64,000 bases of DNA from Micromonospora yangpuensis (GTDB lineage Bacteria; Actinomycetota; Actinomycetes; Mycobacteriales; Micromonosporaceae). The stretch spans positions 3,038,001 to 3,102,000 of the forward strand of contig NZ_FMIA01000002.1 in assembly GCF_900091615.1 (NCBI RefSeq), in the 5' to 3' direction. Below the pieces are notes generated by a model. The model was given only the letters and a program-made list of their open reading frames with translations. It was not told the DNA's origin and ran no database searches. Shown here piece after piece: positions 7,715 to 15,157 of the stretch. The position numbers were made by a program, and so were the translations under genes. Each line of letters opens with the position of its first letter. The first letter of the stretch is position 1.

Positions 7715-8035
7715 ATGCCGCGAAGATGTGGTCTGGTCGGCGGAGCGGTGGTCGCCGAGGACTGCATCATGGTGTCTGACGTGCTGACCTATTCGAGGCG
7801 CATCGAGTGCGTGGGTCCGGTCCGGCAGTCGGCCGACATCGAGAAGATCGACCTCCGGGGCAAGGTCTTCCGTGCTGAAGGTGTCGATGTGCATACACAT
7901 ATAGATGCCCCGTCCGGGCGGTGGTACGTGCCCGGCCAGGTCGACGCGTTTTGCCTCGGCGGCGCGCTGCCCCGTGGCGGGTGGTCCGTCGTGCGCCGGG
8001 GCGCCGGTCGGTTCGTGGCCCGTCGCGCGGAGTGA
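7715..8035 (+). pseudogene. Remnant of a dihydropyrimidinase/D-hydantoinase gene
   Basis: The frame starts at an ATG with GGGGAG just upstream and reads GGAVVAEDCIMVSDVL, then RRIECVGPVRQSADIEKIDL, then GVDVHTHIDAP. This is the N-terminal pattern of the cyclic amidohydrolase (dihydropyrimidinase/hydantoinase) family: a small beta-domain ending in G-x-D-x-H-x-H, whose two His residues bind the metal. After about residue 68 (near 7918) the similarity stops; the remaining ~38 codons to the TGA at 8035 look like random high-GC sequence. A family member should be about 450-480 residues, so most of the gene has been deleted. Family recognition is from memory of the motif. The loss of the gene in a locus that still encodes other ureide-hydrolysing enzymes is notable. 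Confidence 0.65.
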
Positions 8036-8077
8036 GTACCCGCCGGGTCGGCCGCCGGGATTCGGCTGGTCAGAGCC

Positions 8078-8102
8078 TTGACAGGCCGGTATTTGTATAC
8101 AA
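8078..8102 (+). promoter_or_regulatory. Promoter/operator of the transporter-hydantoinase-BMC operon
   Basis: A TTGACA -35 box (8078-8083) is followed at 8093-8102 by the perfect 10-bp palindrome TTGTATACAA, which would occupy the spacer/-10 region. The first gene of the operon starts at 8181. The arrangement suggests repression by a FadR-type GntR protein. Confidence 0.7.
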
Positions 8103-8180
8103 GCATCGCTCGTGTTATCCGCTTTACCGGGTTCGCAGCACTAGATGGAACAAGCTTGCACACAATGTGGAGGTGTCGGC

Positions 8181-9794
8181 ATGGGAAGACGTTCCGTTCG
8201 GGTGCGGGCCGTGGCAGTGCTCGCCGTGGCGGGCCTGGCTCTCGCGGCCTGCGGTGGCGGCGGCGAGCGGGAAGAGTCGGACGCCTCCGGGCGGACGCTG
8301 ACCATCGCCGCCCCGGGAGTCCTGTCGAGTCTCGACTCCGAGCGCTACCAGGGTTACATCTCGATCGATCTGCTACCGAACACCGCCGGCACCCTGGTGC
8401 GCTTCGTGAAGCCCGAGGCCGGCGCGACGAAACTACAGACACCGGACCAGCTCGAAGCCGAACTCGCCGAGTCCTGGACGTTGACCGACGGCGGCAAGAA
8501 GATGTCCTTTACGCTCCGCGACGCCAAGAGTCAGTTCGGCAACCCGATCACCGCCGAGGACGTCAAGTGGTCGGTCGACCGGATGGTCAACAGCACAGGC
8601 GTGCCTATCGCCAAGATCCTGATGGGGATCGGCGGCTGGGACGTCACCAACCCGATCACCGTCGTCGACGACAAGACCTTCACGATCAACGTCGCCCAGC
8701 CCAACGCGGTGAGTCTCTCCATCCTGACCACGTTCTTCATGACGATCTACGACTCGGTGGAGGCCAAGAAGCACGCCACCGCGGACGACCCGTACGCCTA
8801 CAAGTGGCTGGGGGAGAACACGGCGACCTTCGGGCCGTACCAGGTGCGGTCGTTCGACCCGGGCAAGGAGGTCCGGCTCACCGCCAACGAGAACTACTTC
8901 CGAGGTACGCCCAAGGTCAGGGACGTGGTGGTGCGGGCGGTCGCCGACACCTCCAACCGGCTGCAACTGGCCCAGAGCGGGCAGGTCGACGTCGCCACCG
9001 CGATGACCTTCGACCAGCTCTCCTCGCTGCAGAACAGCGGTGACGCCCGGCTGGAACGGGTGCTCTACCCGAACATCGACGTGCTGGTGCCCAACCTCAA
9101 GGCGGAGCCCTTCGACGACAAGCGGGTCCGCGAGGCCATCTCGTACGCGGTCGACCGGCAGGCCATCGTCGACTCGGCGTACCAGGGCTTCTCGGCACCC
9201 TCGACCGACTTCATGCACGACGACTTCGGCGCCCCCGCGGCGAGCCGGCCGCTGGCCCACGACCTGGACCGGGCCAAGCAGTTGCTGGCCGAGGCAGGAC
9301 TGCCGAACGGCTTCCCGATGGAGCTGGCCTACAACGCGGCGAACGTGGGTGCGCACAGTGAGCAGGTGGCCGTGCTGCTGCGGTCGCAGCTGGCCAAGGT
9401 CGGTATCGAGGTGAAACTGAACAACGTCGCCTCCGGCGCCGACTTCGACACCGCCAAGCGCGAGGGCAAGCTGCAGACCTGGCTGGCCACCAGCACACCG
9501 TTGGTCCCCGACCCCGCCTACTACCTGCAGGTCTTCTACTCCACCGGTGGCCTGACCAACCTGCAGAACTACAGCTCGCCCACCCTCGACGGGCTGTCCC
9601 GCCAGATCCTGGAGACCCAGCCGGGACCCGAGCGCGACGCGCTGGTCAAGCAGGTCAACGACTTCCTGGTCGGTGACATGCCGGCGATCCCGCTTGTCGA
9701 CTCCCAGAAGTACTACGTCTTCAAGAAGGGCGTCGACGGCTTCGTCAGCTACTCGCAGGGCCACGTCAACTACTACGACATCAGCGTCTCCTAG
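8181..9794 (+). CDS. ABC transporter substrate-binding lipoprotein, family 5 (oligopeptide type)
   Basis: A 537-residue extracytoplasmic solute-binding protein of the SBP_bac_5 family. The ATG at 8181 has GGAGG 7 nt upstream; the open frame extends 12 codons further but with no ribosome site. The signal peptide ends in a lipobox (LAAC, Cys24) followed by a Gly/Glu/Ser linker. The family signature stretch containing AESWTLTDGGKKMSFTLRD is present, as are the C-terminal lobes typical of dipeptide/nickel-binding proteins. Its permeases and ATPases are encoded at 21798-25660, about 12 kb away, with the enzymes and shell genes between, which indicates that importer and metabolosome belong to one system. 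The ligand may be a cyclic ureide or peptide-like compound; this is inferred from the neighbouring enzymes. Confidence 0.93.
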   Translation: MGRRSVRVRAVAVLAVAGLALAACGGGGEREESDASGRTLTIAAPGVLSSLDSERYQGYISIDLLPNTAGTLVRFVKPEAGATKLQTPDQLEAELAESWTLTDGGKKMSFTLRDAKSQFGNPITAEDVKWSVDRMVNSTGVPIAKILMGIGGWDVTNPITVVDDKTFTINVAQPNAVSLSILTTFFMTIYDSVEAKKHATADDPYAYKWLGENTATFGPYQVRSFDPGKEVRLTANENYFRGTPKVRDVVVRAVADTSNRLQLAQSGQVDVATAMTFDQLSSLQNSGDARLERVLYPNIDVLVPNLKAEPFDDKRVREAISYAVDRQAIVDSAYQGFSAPSTDFMHDDFGAPAASRPLAHDLDRAKQLLAEAGLPNGFPMELAYNAANVGAHSEQVAVLLRSQLAKVGIEVKLNNVASGADFDTAKREGKLQTWLATSTPLVPDPAYYLQVFYSTGGLTNLQNYSSPTLDGLSRQILETQPGPERDALVKQVNDFLVGDMPAIPLVDSQKYYVFKKGVDGFVSYSQGHVNYYDISVS

Positions 9795-9829
9795 GCGAGT
9801 CGGAACTCGAGAAAGCGGGATGTGCACTG

Positions 9830-11890
9830 ATGTACCGACTAGGGGTTGATGTCGGTGGCACCTTCACGGACGTGCTGCTGATCGAGGAGGCGACCGGGCG
9901 GACCCGCCGGACCAAGGTGCCCTCGACACCCCAGGACCAGTCCGTGGGAGTCGTCGAGGGGGTCACCCGGGTCCTCGCCGACGCCCGGGCCAGCGCGGCG
10001 GACATCCGCCAGTTCCTGCACGGCACGACGGTGGCCACCAACGCCGTCCTGGAGCGCCGTGGCGCCCGGGTCGGCCTGGTGGTGACCGTCGGCTACCGGC
10101 AGGTCCTGCACATCGCCAGGTCGTTCGTGCCCGGCGGACTCGGCGGCTGGATCGTCTGGGACCGACCGGCCGAGCTTGTCGCGCTGGCCGACGTCCGCGA
10201 GGTCGGCGGCCGGCTCGACGCCCGGGGCGAGGAGGTCGAGCCGTTGGACGAGGCGGCGGTCCGGGCCGCCGTGCGGCACCTGGTCGACCGGGGCGTCGAC
10301 GCCCTGGCCATCGGCTTCGTCAACTCCTACGCCAACCCCGCGCACGAACAGCGGGCCGCCGAGATCGCCGCCGCCGAGGCGCCCGGCGTGCCGGTCTCCA
10401 CCTCCGCCGGGGTGCTGCCGGAACTCGGCGAGTACGAGCGGACGTTGACCACCGTGGCCAACGCCTACGTACGCCCCGGAGTCGGCTCCTACCTGCGTAA
10501 CCTCAGCGCGAAACTGGTCGACCAGGGGCTGGTGGGCGAGCGCCGGGTGCTCCGCTCCGACGGTGGTCTGATGACCTTCGAACGGGCCGAGGACATCCCG
10601 GTCAGCCTGCTGATGAGCGGCCCCGCCGGTGGGGTCGCCGCGGCGGTCGCCCTGGGACCGGCCGCCGGTCACCCGGACCTGCTCACCCTGGACATGGGCG
10701 GCACATCCACCGACGTCGCGCTGATCGAGAACGGCAGCCCGGTCATCCGCCGCGAGACGACCGTGGCCGACCTGGCCGTCCGGGCCCCGTCGATCGACGT
10801 GCAGACGGTGGGCGCCGGTGGCGGCTCCATCGCGCACGTACCCGAGCTGACCGGTGCGTTGCGGGTCGGACCGGCCAGCGCGGGAGCCCTGCCCGGACCG
10901 GCGACGTACGGCCGGGGCGGGGAACTGCCGACCGTCACCGACGCCAACGTGGTCCTGGGCTACCTGCCGCACGCCCTGTTGGGCGGCGCGATGCCGCTGG
11001 ACGTGGAGAAGGCCCGGACCGCGGTTGGGACCGTCGCGACCCGGCTCGGGGTGTCGGTGGAGGCGGCCGCCGCCGCGATCATCGACATCGTCAACGAGAA
11101 CATGCTCGGTGCGTTGCGGCTGGTCTCGGTGCAGCGCGGCTACGACCCGAGGCGCTTCGCGCTGTTCGGGTTCGGCGGGGCCGGGCCGCTGCACGTCAAC
11201 GCCCTGGCCAGGCTCCTGGGCTCCTGGCCGGTGGTGATCCCCCAGTCGCCGGGGGTGTTGTGCGCCTACGGCGACGCCTCGACCGGAGTCCGGGCGGAGG
11301 CGAACAGGTCGCTGGTCCGTCCGCTCGACGAGGTCGGCGAGGAGCTGCTGCGCCGGGAGTTCACCGAGCTGGCCGGGCAGATCGACACGGAGTTCGACCG
11401 GGCCCGGGTGCCCGCCGAGGCACGGTCGGTGCGGTACGAGGCGGACGTGCGCTACCACGGCCAGGGCTTCGAGGTCTCGGTCGAGGTCGACGCGGCCCGG
11501 CGCACGGACCTGCTCGGCGCACTGCGGGGCGGTTTCGACGAGGCGCACCGACGCCTGTTCGGGTTCTCCCTCGACGAGCGGCACGAGGTGGTCAACATCC
11601 GGGCGGTGGGGCTCTCCGACGCCGAGCGGATCGTTCCCGTCGAGATCGAGTCCGGTGACCGGGATGCCGCGCAGGCGGTCATCGGCCGGCAGCAGGTCTA
11701 CGTCGACGGCGGCTGGCAGGAGGCGGCGCTTTACGACCGCACCGCCCTGCGGGCCGGCAACGAGCTGGCCGGGCCGGCGATCGTGGTCGAGATGGACTCC
11801 ACCAGCCTGGTCCTGCCGGGCTGCGTCGCGCGCGTCGACAGGCTGGGCAACCTGCTCATCCTGCCCGCTGACCAGGGAGGGACCCGATGA
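9830..11890 (+). CDS. hyuA: Hydantoinase/oxoprolinase subunit A (ATP-dependent amidohydrolase)
   Basis: A 686-residue HyuA-type subunit of the family that includes N-methylhydantoinase, 5-oxoprolinase and acetone carboxylase beta. The actin-like ATPase fold begins at once (LGVDVGGTFTDVLLIEEATG). A second phosphate-binding motif is MGGTSTDVALIENG, and GAGGGSIAHV and FGFGGAGPLHVNAL are also family landmarks. The protein is full length. In known members the ATP-dependent ring opening of a cyclic amide needs this subunit plus HyuB. It overlaps hyuB by 4 bp. Immediate linkage to BMC shell genes and to a carbamoyl-sarcosine-amidase-like gene (21163) supports a hydantoin-type substrate over acetone or 5-oxoproline, but the activity is inferred. 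Confidence 0.94.
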   Translation: MYRLGVDVGGTFTDVLLIEEATGRTRRTKVPSTPQDQSVGVVEGVTRVLADARASAADIRQFLHGTTVATNAVLERRGARVGLVVTVGYRQVLHIARSFVPGGLGGWIVWDRPAELVALADVREVGGRLDARGEEVEPLDEAAVRAAVRHLVDRGVDALAIGFVNSYANPAHEQRAAEIAAAEAPGVPVSTSAGVLPELGEYERTLTTVANAYVRPGVGSYLRNLSAKLVDQGLVGERRVLRSDGGLMTFERAEDIPVSLLMSGPAGGVAAAVALGPAAGHPDLLTLDMGGTSTDVALIENGSPVIRRETTVADLAVRAPSIDVQTVGAGGGSIAHVPELTGALRVGPASAGALPGPATYGRGGELPTVTDANVVLGYLPHALLGGAMPLDVEKARTAVGTVATRLGVSVEAAAAAIIDIVNENMLGALRLVSVQRGYDPRRFALFGFGGAGPLHVNALARLLGSWPVVIPQSPGVLCAYGDASTGVRAEANRSLVRPLDEVGEELLRREFTELAGQIDTEFDRARVPAEARSVRYEADVRYHGQGFEVSVEVDAARRTDLLGALRGGFDEAHRRLFGFSLDERHEVVNIRAVGLSDAERIVPVEIESGDRDAAQAVIGRQQVYVDGGWQEAALYDRTALRAGNELAGPAIVVEMDSTSLVLPGCVARVDRLGNLLILPADQGGTR

Positions 11891-13914
11891 GTGCGGTCAT
11901 CGTCGAGACAGCCCGGCAGGCCCGCCCGGTCGAGGTCGAGACCGCGGTGCTCGACATCGTCGAGAACGCCCTGCGCAACGCCCGCTTCGAGATGGACGCC
12001 GTGGTGCTGCGTACCGCGATGTCACCGGGCATCCGCGAGCAGCACGACGCGTTCCCGCTGATCGCCGACCGGCGGGGCCGGATGGTCGCCGGGCAGTTCG
12101 GCTCCTTCATCGACGGCTTCCTCTCCGGCTACGACGGTACGGTCGAGGAGGGGGACGTCTTCTTCACCTCCGACCCCTACGCCTGCGACGGCGCCATCAG
12201 CCACGCCAACGACTGGCTGGTGCTGTTGCCGATCTACTTCGAGCGGGCCCTGGTCGGCTGGGCGGCGATGTTCGGTCACATGAGCGACGTCGGCGGGAAG
12301 GTCCCGGGAAGCCTGCCCACCGATGCGGTGTCGATCCACGAGGAGGGTGTGATCGTCCCGCCGGTGAAGCTGTTCCGGGCCGGGACCCTCGACCAGCAAC
12401 TCCTGGACACCGTGCTCAACCAGGTACGCCTGCCCAGCTGGAACCGGGCCGACCTGAACGCGGTGCTGGCCTCCTGCCGGACCGCCGAGGTGCGGGTACG
12501 TGAACTCTGCGAACGGTTCGGCGTCGACGCCTACCTGTCCACCCTGGAGCTGCTGCTGGAGCGCAACCGGCAGGCGATGGCGAAGCTGTTCCGCCAGGTC
12601 GTGCCCGAGCAGCCGGTCACCTTCGAGGACTTCGTCGACGACGACGGGCGCGGCGAGGGACCGTTCCGCATCCGCTGCTCGCTGTGGCGCGACGGCGACC
12701 AGGTGGTGCTGGACTTCACCGGGACCAGCGACCAGGCCGAGGGATCGATCAACTTCCTGTTGAACGAGAACATCCTGCGGATGTTCTTCGGGGTCTACAC
12801 CATCATGGCGGTCGACCCGATGATCCTGTTCAACGACGGGTTCTATCCGCTGGTCGACGTCCGGATCCCCGAGGGCAGCCTGCTCAAGCCCCGGCGGCCG
12901 GCGGCCGTCTCGTGCCGTACCCACGCCCTGGGGCGGCTGTTCGACGTGCTCGCCGGGTTGCTCGGGCAGTGCCAGCCGGACTTCCTGGCCGCCGCCGGGT
13001 TCTCCTCCAGCCCGCACCTGATGTTCTCCGGCCTGGACCGGCAGGGTAAGTGGTTCCAGCTGTACCAGATCGGCTTCGGCGGCGTCCCGGCCCGCCCGGT
13101 CGGCGACGGCTTCGACGGCCACTCGATGTGGCCCTCGTTCACCAACGTGCCGAACGAGTACCTGGAGGCCTACTACCCGCTGCGGATCGAGTCCTACGAG
13201 TCGGTCCCGGACTCCGGGGGCGCGGGCCGGCACCGGGGCGGCAACGGCATCCGGGTCGGTTACCGCTTCCTCGAACCGGGCGAGGTGTCGATCCACGACG
13301 ACCGGTGGTTCACCAAGCCCTGGGGGGTGCTCGGCGGCGAGCCGGGTGAGCGCGGCACGAAGATCCTGGCCCGGGCCGACGGGTCACGGCAGGTGGTGCC
13401 GGCCAAGTGTGACCACGTCGCGGTCCGACCCGGTGACCTCCTGCACTTCGTCACCTGGGGCGGTGGCGGCTGGGGCGACCCGCTGGAGCGCGACCCGGAG
13501 CAGGTACGCCACGACGTCGAGCGGGGGCTGGTCACCGTCGAGGGCGCCCGCCGGTACGGGGTGGTCCTGACCGGCGGCCGGATCGACGCCGAAGGGACCC
13601 GGGCGTTGCGGGCGAAGCTGGCCGTCGAACGGCCGGCGGAACCGTTGCGGTTCAACCGGGGCGGCACCCTCGACGAACTGCGGGCGCGCTGCCGCGCCGA
13701 GACCGGCCTGGAACCGCCGCGTGCACCGGCGGGCGCCCGAGATGCACCGGAGCCGGCAACCCCCGCGCCGGGCTCCTCCGGTGCGCCCCGGGCCCGCCCG
13801 CGCGGCACCGTGGCCGCAGCGGGCGGCGAACGGCCGACCCGGACACCGCGACCCGCGCGGGCGCCGTTGGAGGCGCTCGTGCACCACATCGCCCGTCAGG
13901 TGACCGGGCGATGA
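11887..13914 (+). CDS. hyuB: Hydantoinase/oxoprolinase subunit B with C-terminal encapsulation-peptide-like tail
   Basis: A 675-residue HyuB-type catalytic partner. The family core runs from AVLDIVENALRNARFEMD through SPGIREQHDAFPLIADRRG, DPYACDGAISHANDW and SGGAGRHRGGNGIRVGYRFL, to roughly residue 612. Canonical members stop near there. This one continues with a ~45-residue linker very rich in Ala, Pro, Gly and Arg, then a short predicted amphipathic helix at the extreme C-terminus (PLEALVHHIARQVTGR). A flexible linker plus terminal amphipathic helix is the hallmark of peptides that target enzymes to the inside of bacterial microcompartments. The BMC-H gene starts 81 bp downstream. I therefore infer that HyuA/HyuB is the encapsulated core enzyme. 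Confidence 0.93.
   Translation: MSAVIVETARQARPVEVETAVLDIVENALRNARFEMDAVVLRTAMSPGIREQHDAFPLIADRRGRMVAGQFGSFIDGFLSGYDGTVEEGDVFFTSDPYACDGAISHANDWLVLLPIYFERALVGWAAMFGHMSDVGGKVPGSLPTDAVSIHEEGVIVPPVKLFRAGTLDQQLLDTVLNQVRLPSWNRADLNAVLASCRTAEVRVRELCERFGVDAYLSTLELLLERNRQAMAKLFRQVVPEQPVTFEDFVDDDGRGEGPFRIRCSLWRDGDQVVLDFTGTSDQAEGSINFLLNENILRMFFGVYTIMAVDPMILFNDGFYPLVDVRIPEGSLLKPRRPAAVSCRTHALGRLFDVLAGLLGQCQPDFLAAAGFSSSPHLMFSGLDRQGKWFQLYQIGFGGVPARPVGDGFDGHSMWPSFTNVPNEYLEAYYPLRIESYESVPDSGGAGRHRGGNGIRVGYRFLEPGEVSIHDDRWFTKPWGVLGGEPGERGTKILARADGSRQVVPAKCDHVAVRPGDLLHFVTWGGGGWGDPLERDPEQVRHDVERGLVTVEGARRYGVVLTGGRIDAEGTRALRAKLAVERPAEPLRFNRGGTLDELRARCRAETGLEPPRAPAGARDAPEPATPAPGSSGAPRARPRGTVAAAGGERPTRTPRPARAPLEALVHHIARQVTGR
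13861..13911 (+). other. Putative BMC encapsulation peptide coding segment in hyuB
   Basis: The segment encodes the last 17 residues of HyuB, APLEALVHHIARQVTGR. Hydrophobic residues at Leu, Leu-Val, Ile and Val recur every three to four positions with Glu, His, Arg and Gln on the other face. It follows a Pro/Ala-rich linker absent from ordinary HyuB proteins. Confidence 0.7.
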
Positions 13915-13995
13915 GTCCACCCCACTTCCAGACCACCACGGTTCTGGGCGACGACGGGCATCCGCCCGCCGACACACTGGTAGAGGAGAACTGTC

Positions 13996-14304
13996 ATGGC
14001 TGACCTGCAGATGTCCGCGCTCGGCATGATCGAGACCCGGGGCCTGGTCGCGGCGGTCGAGGCCGCCGACGCGATGGTCAAGGCCGCCACCGTCGTCCTG
14101 GTGGGCACCGAGTACATCGGCGGCGGCCTGGTCACCGTCGTGGTCCGGGGCGACGTCGGCGCGGTCAAGGCGGCCACCGACGCCGGCGCGGCCAGCGCCT
14201 CCCGGCTCGGTGAGGTCGTCTCCGTGCACGTCATCCCCCGCCCGCACACCGAGGTCGAGGCGATCCTGCCGACCGGGTCGACCCGGGGCGGAACGAAGTC
14301 CTGA
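13996..14304 (+). CDS. BMC-H hexameric microcompartment shell protein 1
   Basis: A 102-residue single BMC-domain protein very close in pattern to PduA/EutM/CcmK. It reads [20 protein letters not shown], then a central EYIGGG segment at the expected pore loop, [20 protein letters not shown], and [14 protein letters not shown]. Six copies form the flat hexagonal tiles of a BMC shell, with the pore admitting substrates. The ATG has AGGAG about 8 nt upstream. The short C-terminal tail ([11 protein letters not shown]) is polar. The assignment as a shell protein is secure from the conserved core; which metabolites pass the pore is unknown. Confidence 0.98.
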   Translation: MADLQMSALGMIETRGLVAAVEAADAMVKAATVVLVGTEYIGGGLVTVVVRGDVGAVKAATDAGAASASRLGEVVSVHVIPRPHTEVEAILPTGSTRGGTKS

Positions 14305-14338
14305 GCCGGCCCCCATGTTCATCGAAGGAGCTTGACAC

Positions 14339-15157
14339 ATGAGTCGGGTGTGGACTGCTGTCGACATCGAGGACGTCGCCCGGTCGGACGGTCCGCGCGA
14401 GGTCCTGCTGGGCCCGGGTGACCTGATCTCCCCGCACGCGGAGGACATCGCCCGGGGGCTCGGCATCACCGTTCGCCGGGGCGCGGCGGACGGTCGGGCG
14501 GCGTCCGCCCCCGTCCAGGCGACGGCCGGCCCTGCCGGGGCCTCCGCTACCACCGGCACCCCTGCCGGGGCCTCCGCTACCACCGGCACCCCGGGCGGCT
14601 GCGACGACACCGACGGCTGCTCGTGTGGCTGCGAGGGCGCCGAGGAGGCGGAACGGACCATCCGTACCATCGCCGCCGCGGTGGTGTCCGCCAACCCCGA
14701 CGCCGACGCCTCGACGGTGGCGACCGAGACGCTGCGGGCGCTCGGCGCCTACGGCGGGCCGGGCGTGGGCAGCCCCGAGCAGGCCCAACCGCTGCCCGGA
14801 CAGACGCTGCCCCGCAAGGCCAAGGGCGCCCGCCCGCAGTTCTTCGCCGAGCCGGGCATGGAGGCCCTGGTCTCGACGATGGTGACCCTCACCTCGGAGG
14901 TGTGGGTGCTGCGGGAGCGGGTGATGACCCTGGAACAGCTGCTCGCCGACCGGCGGGTGGTGGAGCGGGGTGCGGTGGACGACTTCACCGTCGCCGCCTC
15001 CGACGCCGAGACCAGGGACGCCGAGGCGGCGGCGTTCGTCGCCCGGGTACTGCGGGTCTTCTACGAGTGGCGCGAGGAGATCGTGCGGGAGGAGACCCCG
15101 GAGTCCTACCGGGAGGTCATCCGGCAGGCCTTCGCGCAGGTGGGGGAGGGCAAGTGA
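14339..15157 (+). CDS. BMC-associated protein with EutQ-like N-terminal segment, unknown function
   Basis: A 272-residue protein that I do not recognise as a whole. Residues 1-47 (TAVDIEDVARSDG, VLLGPGDLISPHAEDIARGL, GITV) follow the pattern of the N-terminal segment of EutQ and similar BMC proteins: T-A-x-D-I, then I-T/S-P-x-A-x-x-x-A-x-x-L-G-I. A low-complexity linker follows, with a duplicated PAGASATTGT unit, then a cysteine cluster (GGCDDTDGCSCGCEG; C-x5-C-x-C-x-C) that could bind metal or be redox-active. The rest (~95-272) is soluble and helical, with a proline-rich break and a helix-rich C-terminal half (TLTSEVWVLRERVMTLEQLL; FVARVLRVFYEWREEIVREE). It lies between shell genes, and its TGA overlaps the methyltransferase GTG start. 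A lumen scaffold or cargo role is plausible inference. Confidence 0.75.
   Translation: MSRVWTAVDIEDVARSDGPREVLLGPGDLISPHAEDIARGLGITVRRGAADGRAASAPVQATAGPAGASATTGTPAGASATTGTPGGCDDTDGCSCGCEGAEEAERTIRTIAAAVVSANPDADASTVATETLRALGAYGGPGVGSPEQAQPLPGQTLPRKAKGARPQFFAEPGMEALVSTMVTLTSEVWVLRERVMTLEQLLADRRVVERGAVDDFTVAASDAETRDAEAAAFVARVLRVFYEWREEIVREETPESYREVIRQAFAQVGEGK
14531..14590 (+). repeat. Two exact 30-bp in-frame tandem copies
   Basis: Positions 14531-14560 and 14561-14590 are identical. Each encodes the decapeptide PAGASATTGT in the linker between the EutQ-like N-terminus and the Cys cluster of the BMC-associated protein. Copy number probably varies between strains. Confidence 0.9.

Noticed and set aside
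7887-7900. ATGTGCATACACAT, another palindrome resembling the GntR operator
   Set aside because: It encodes the D-V-H-T-H motif of the hydantoinase remnant; His-Thr-His codons alone produce the pattern, so it is probably coincidence.
14623-15153. Long open frame extending the methyltransferase upstream through the previous gene
   Set aside because: The translation in this part is Arg/Gly-rich shadow sequence; the GTG at 15154 with stop overlap gives the natural start.
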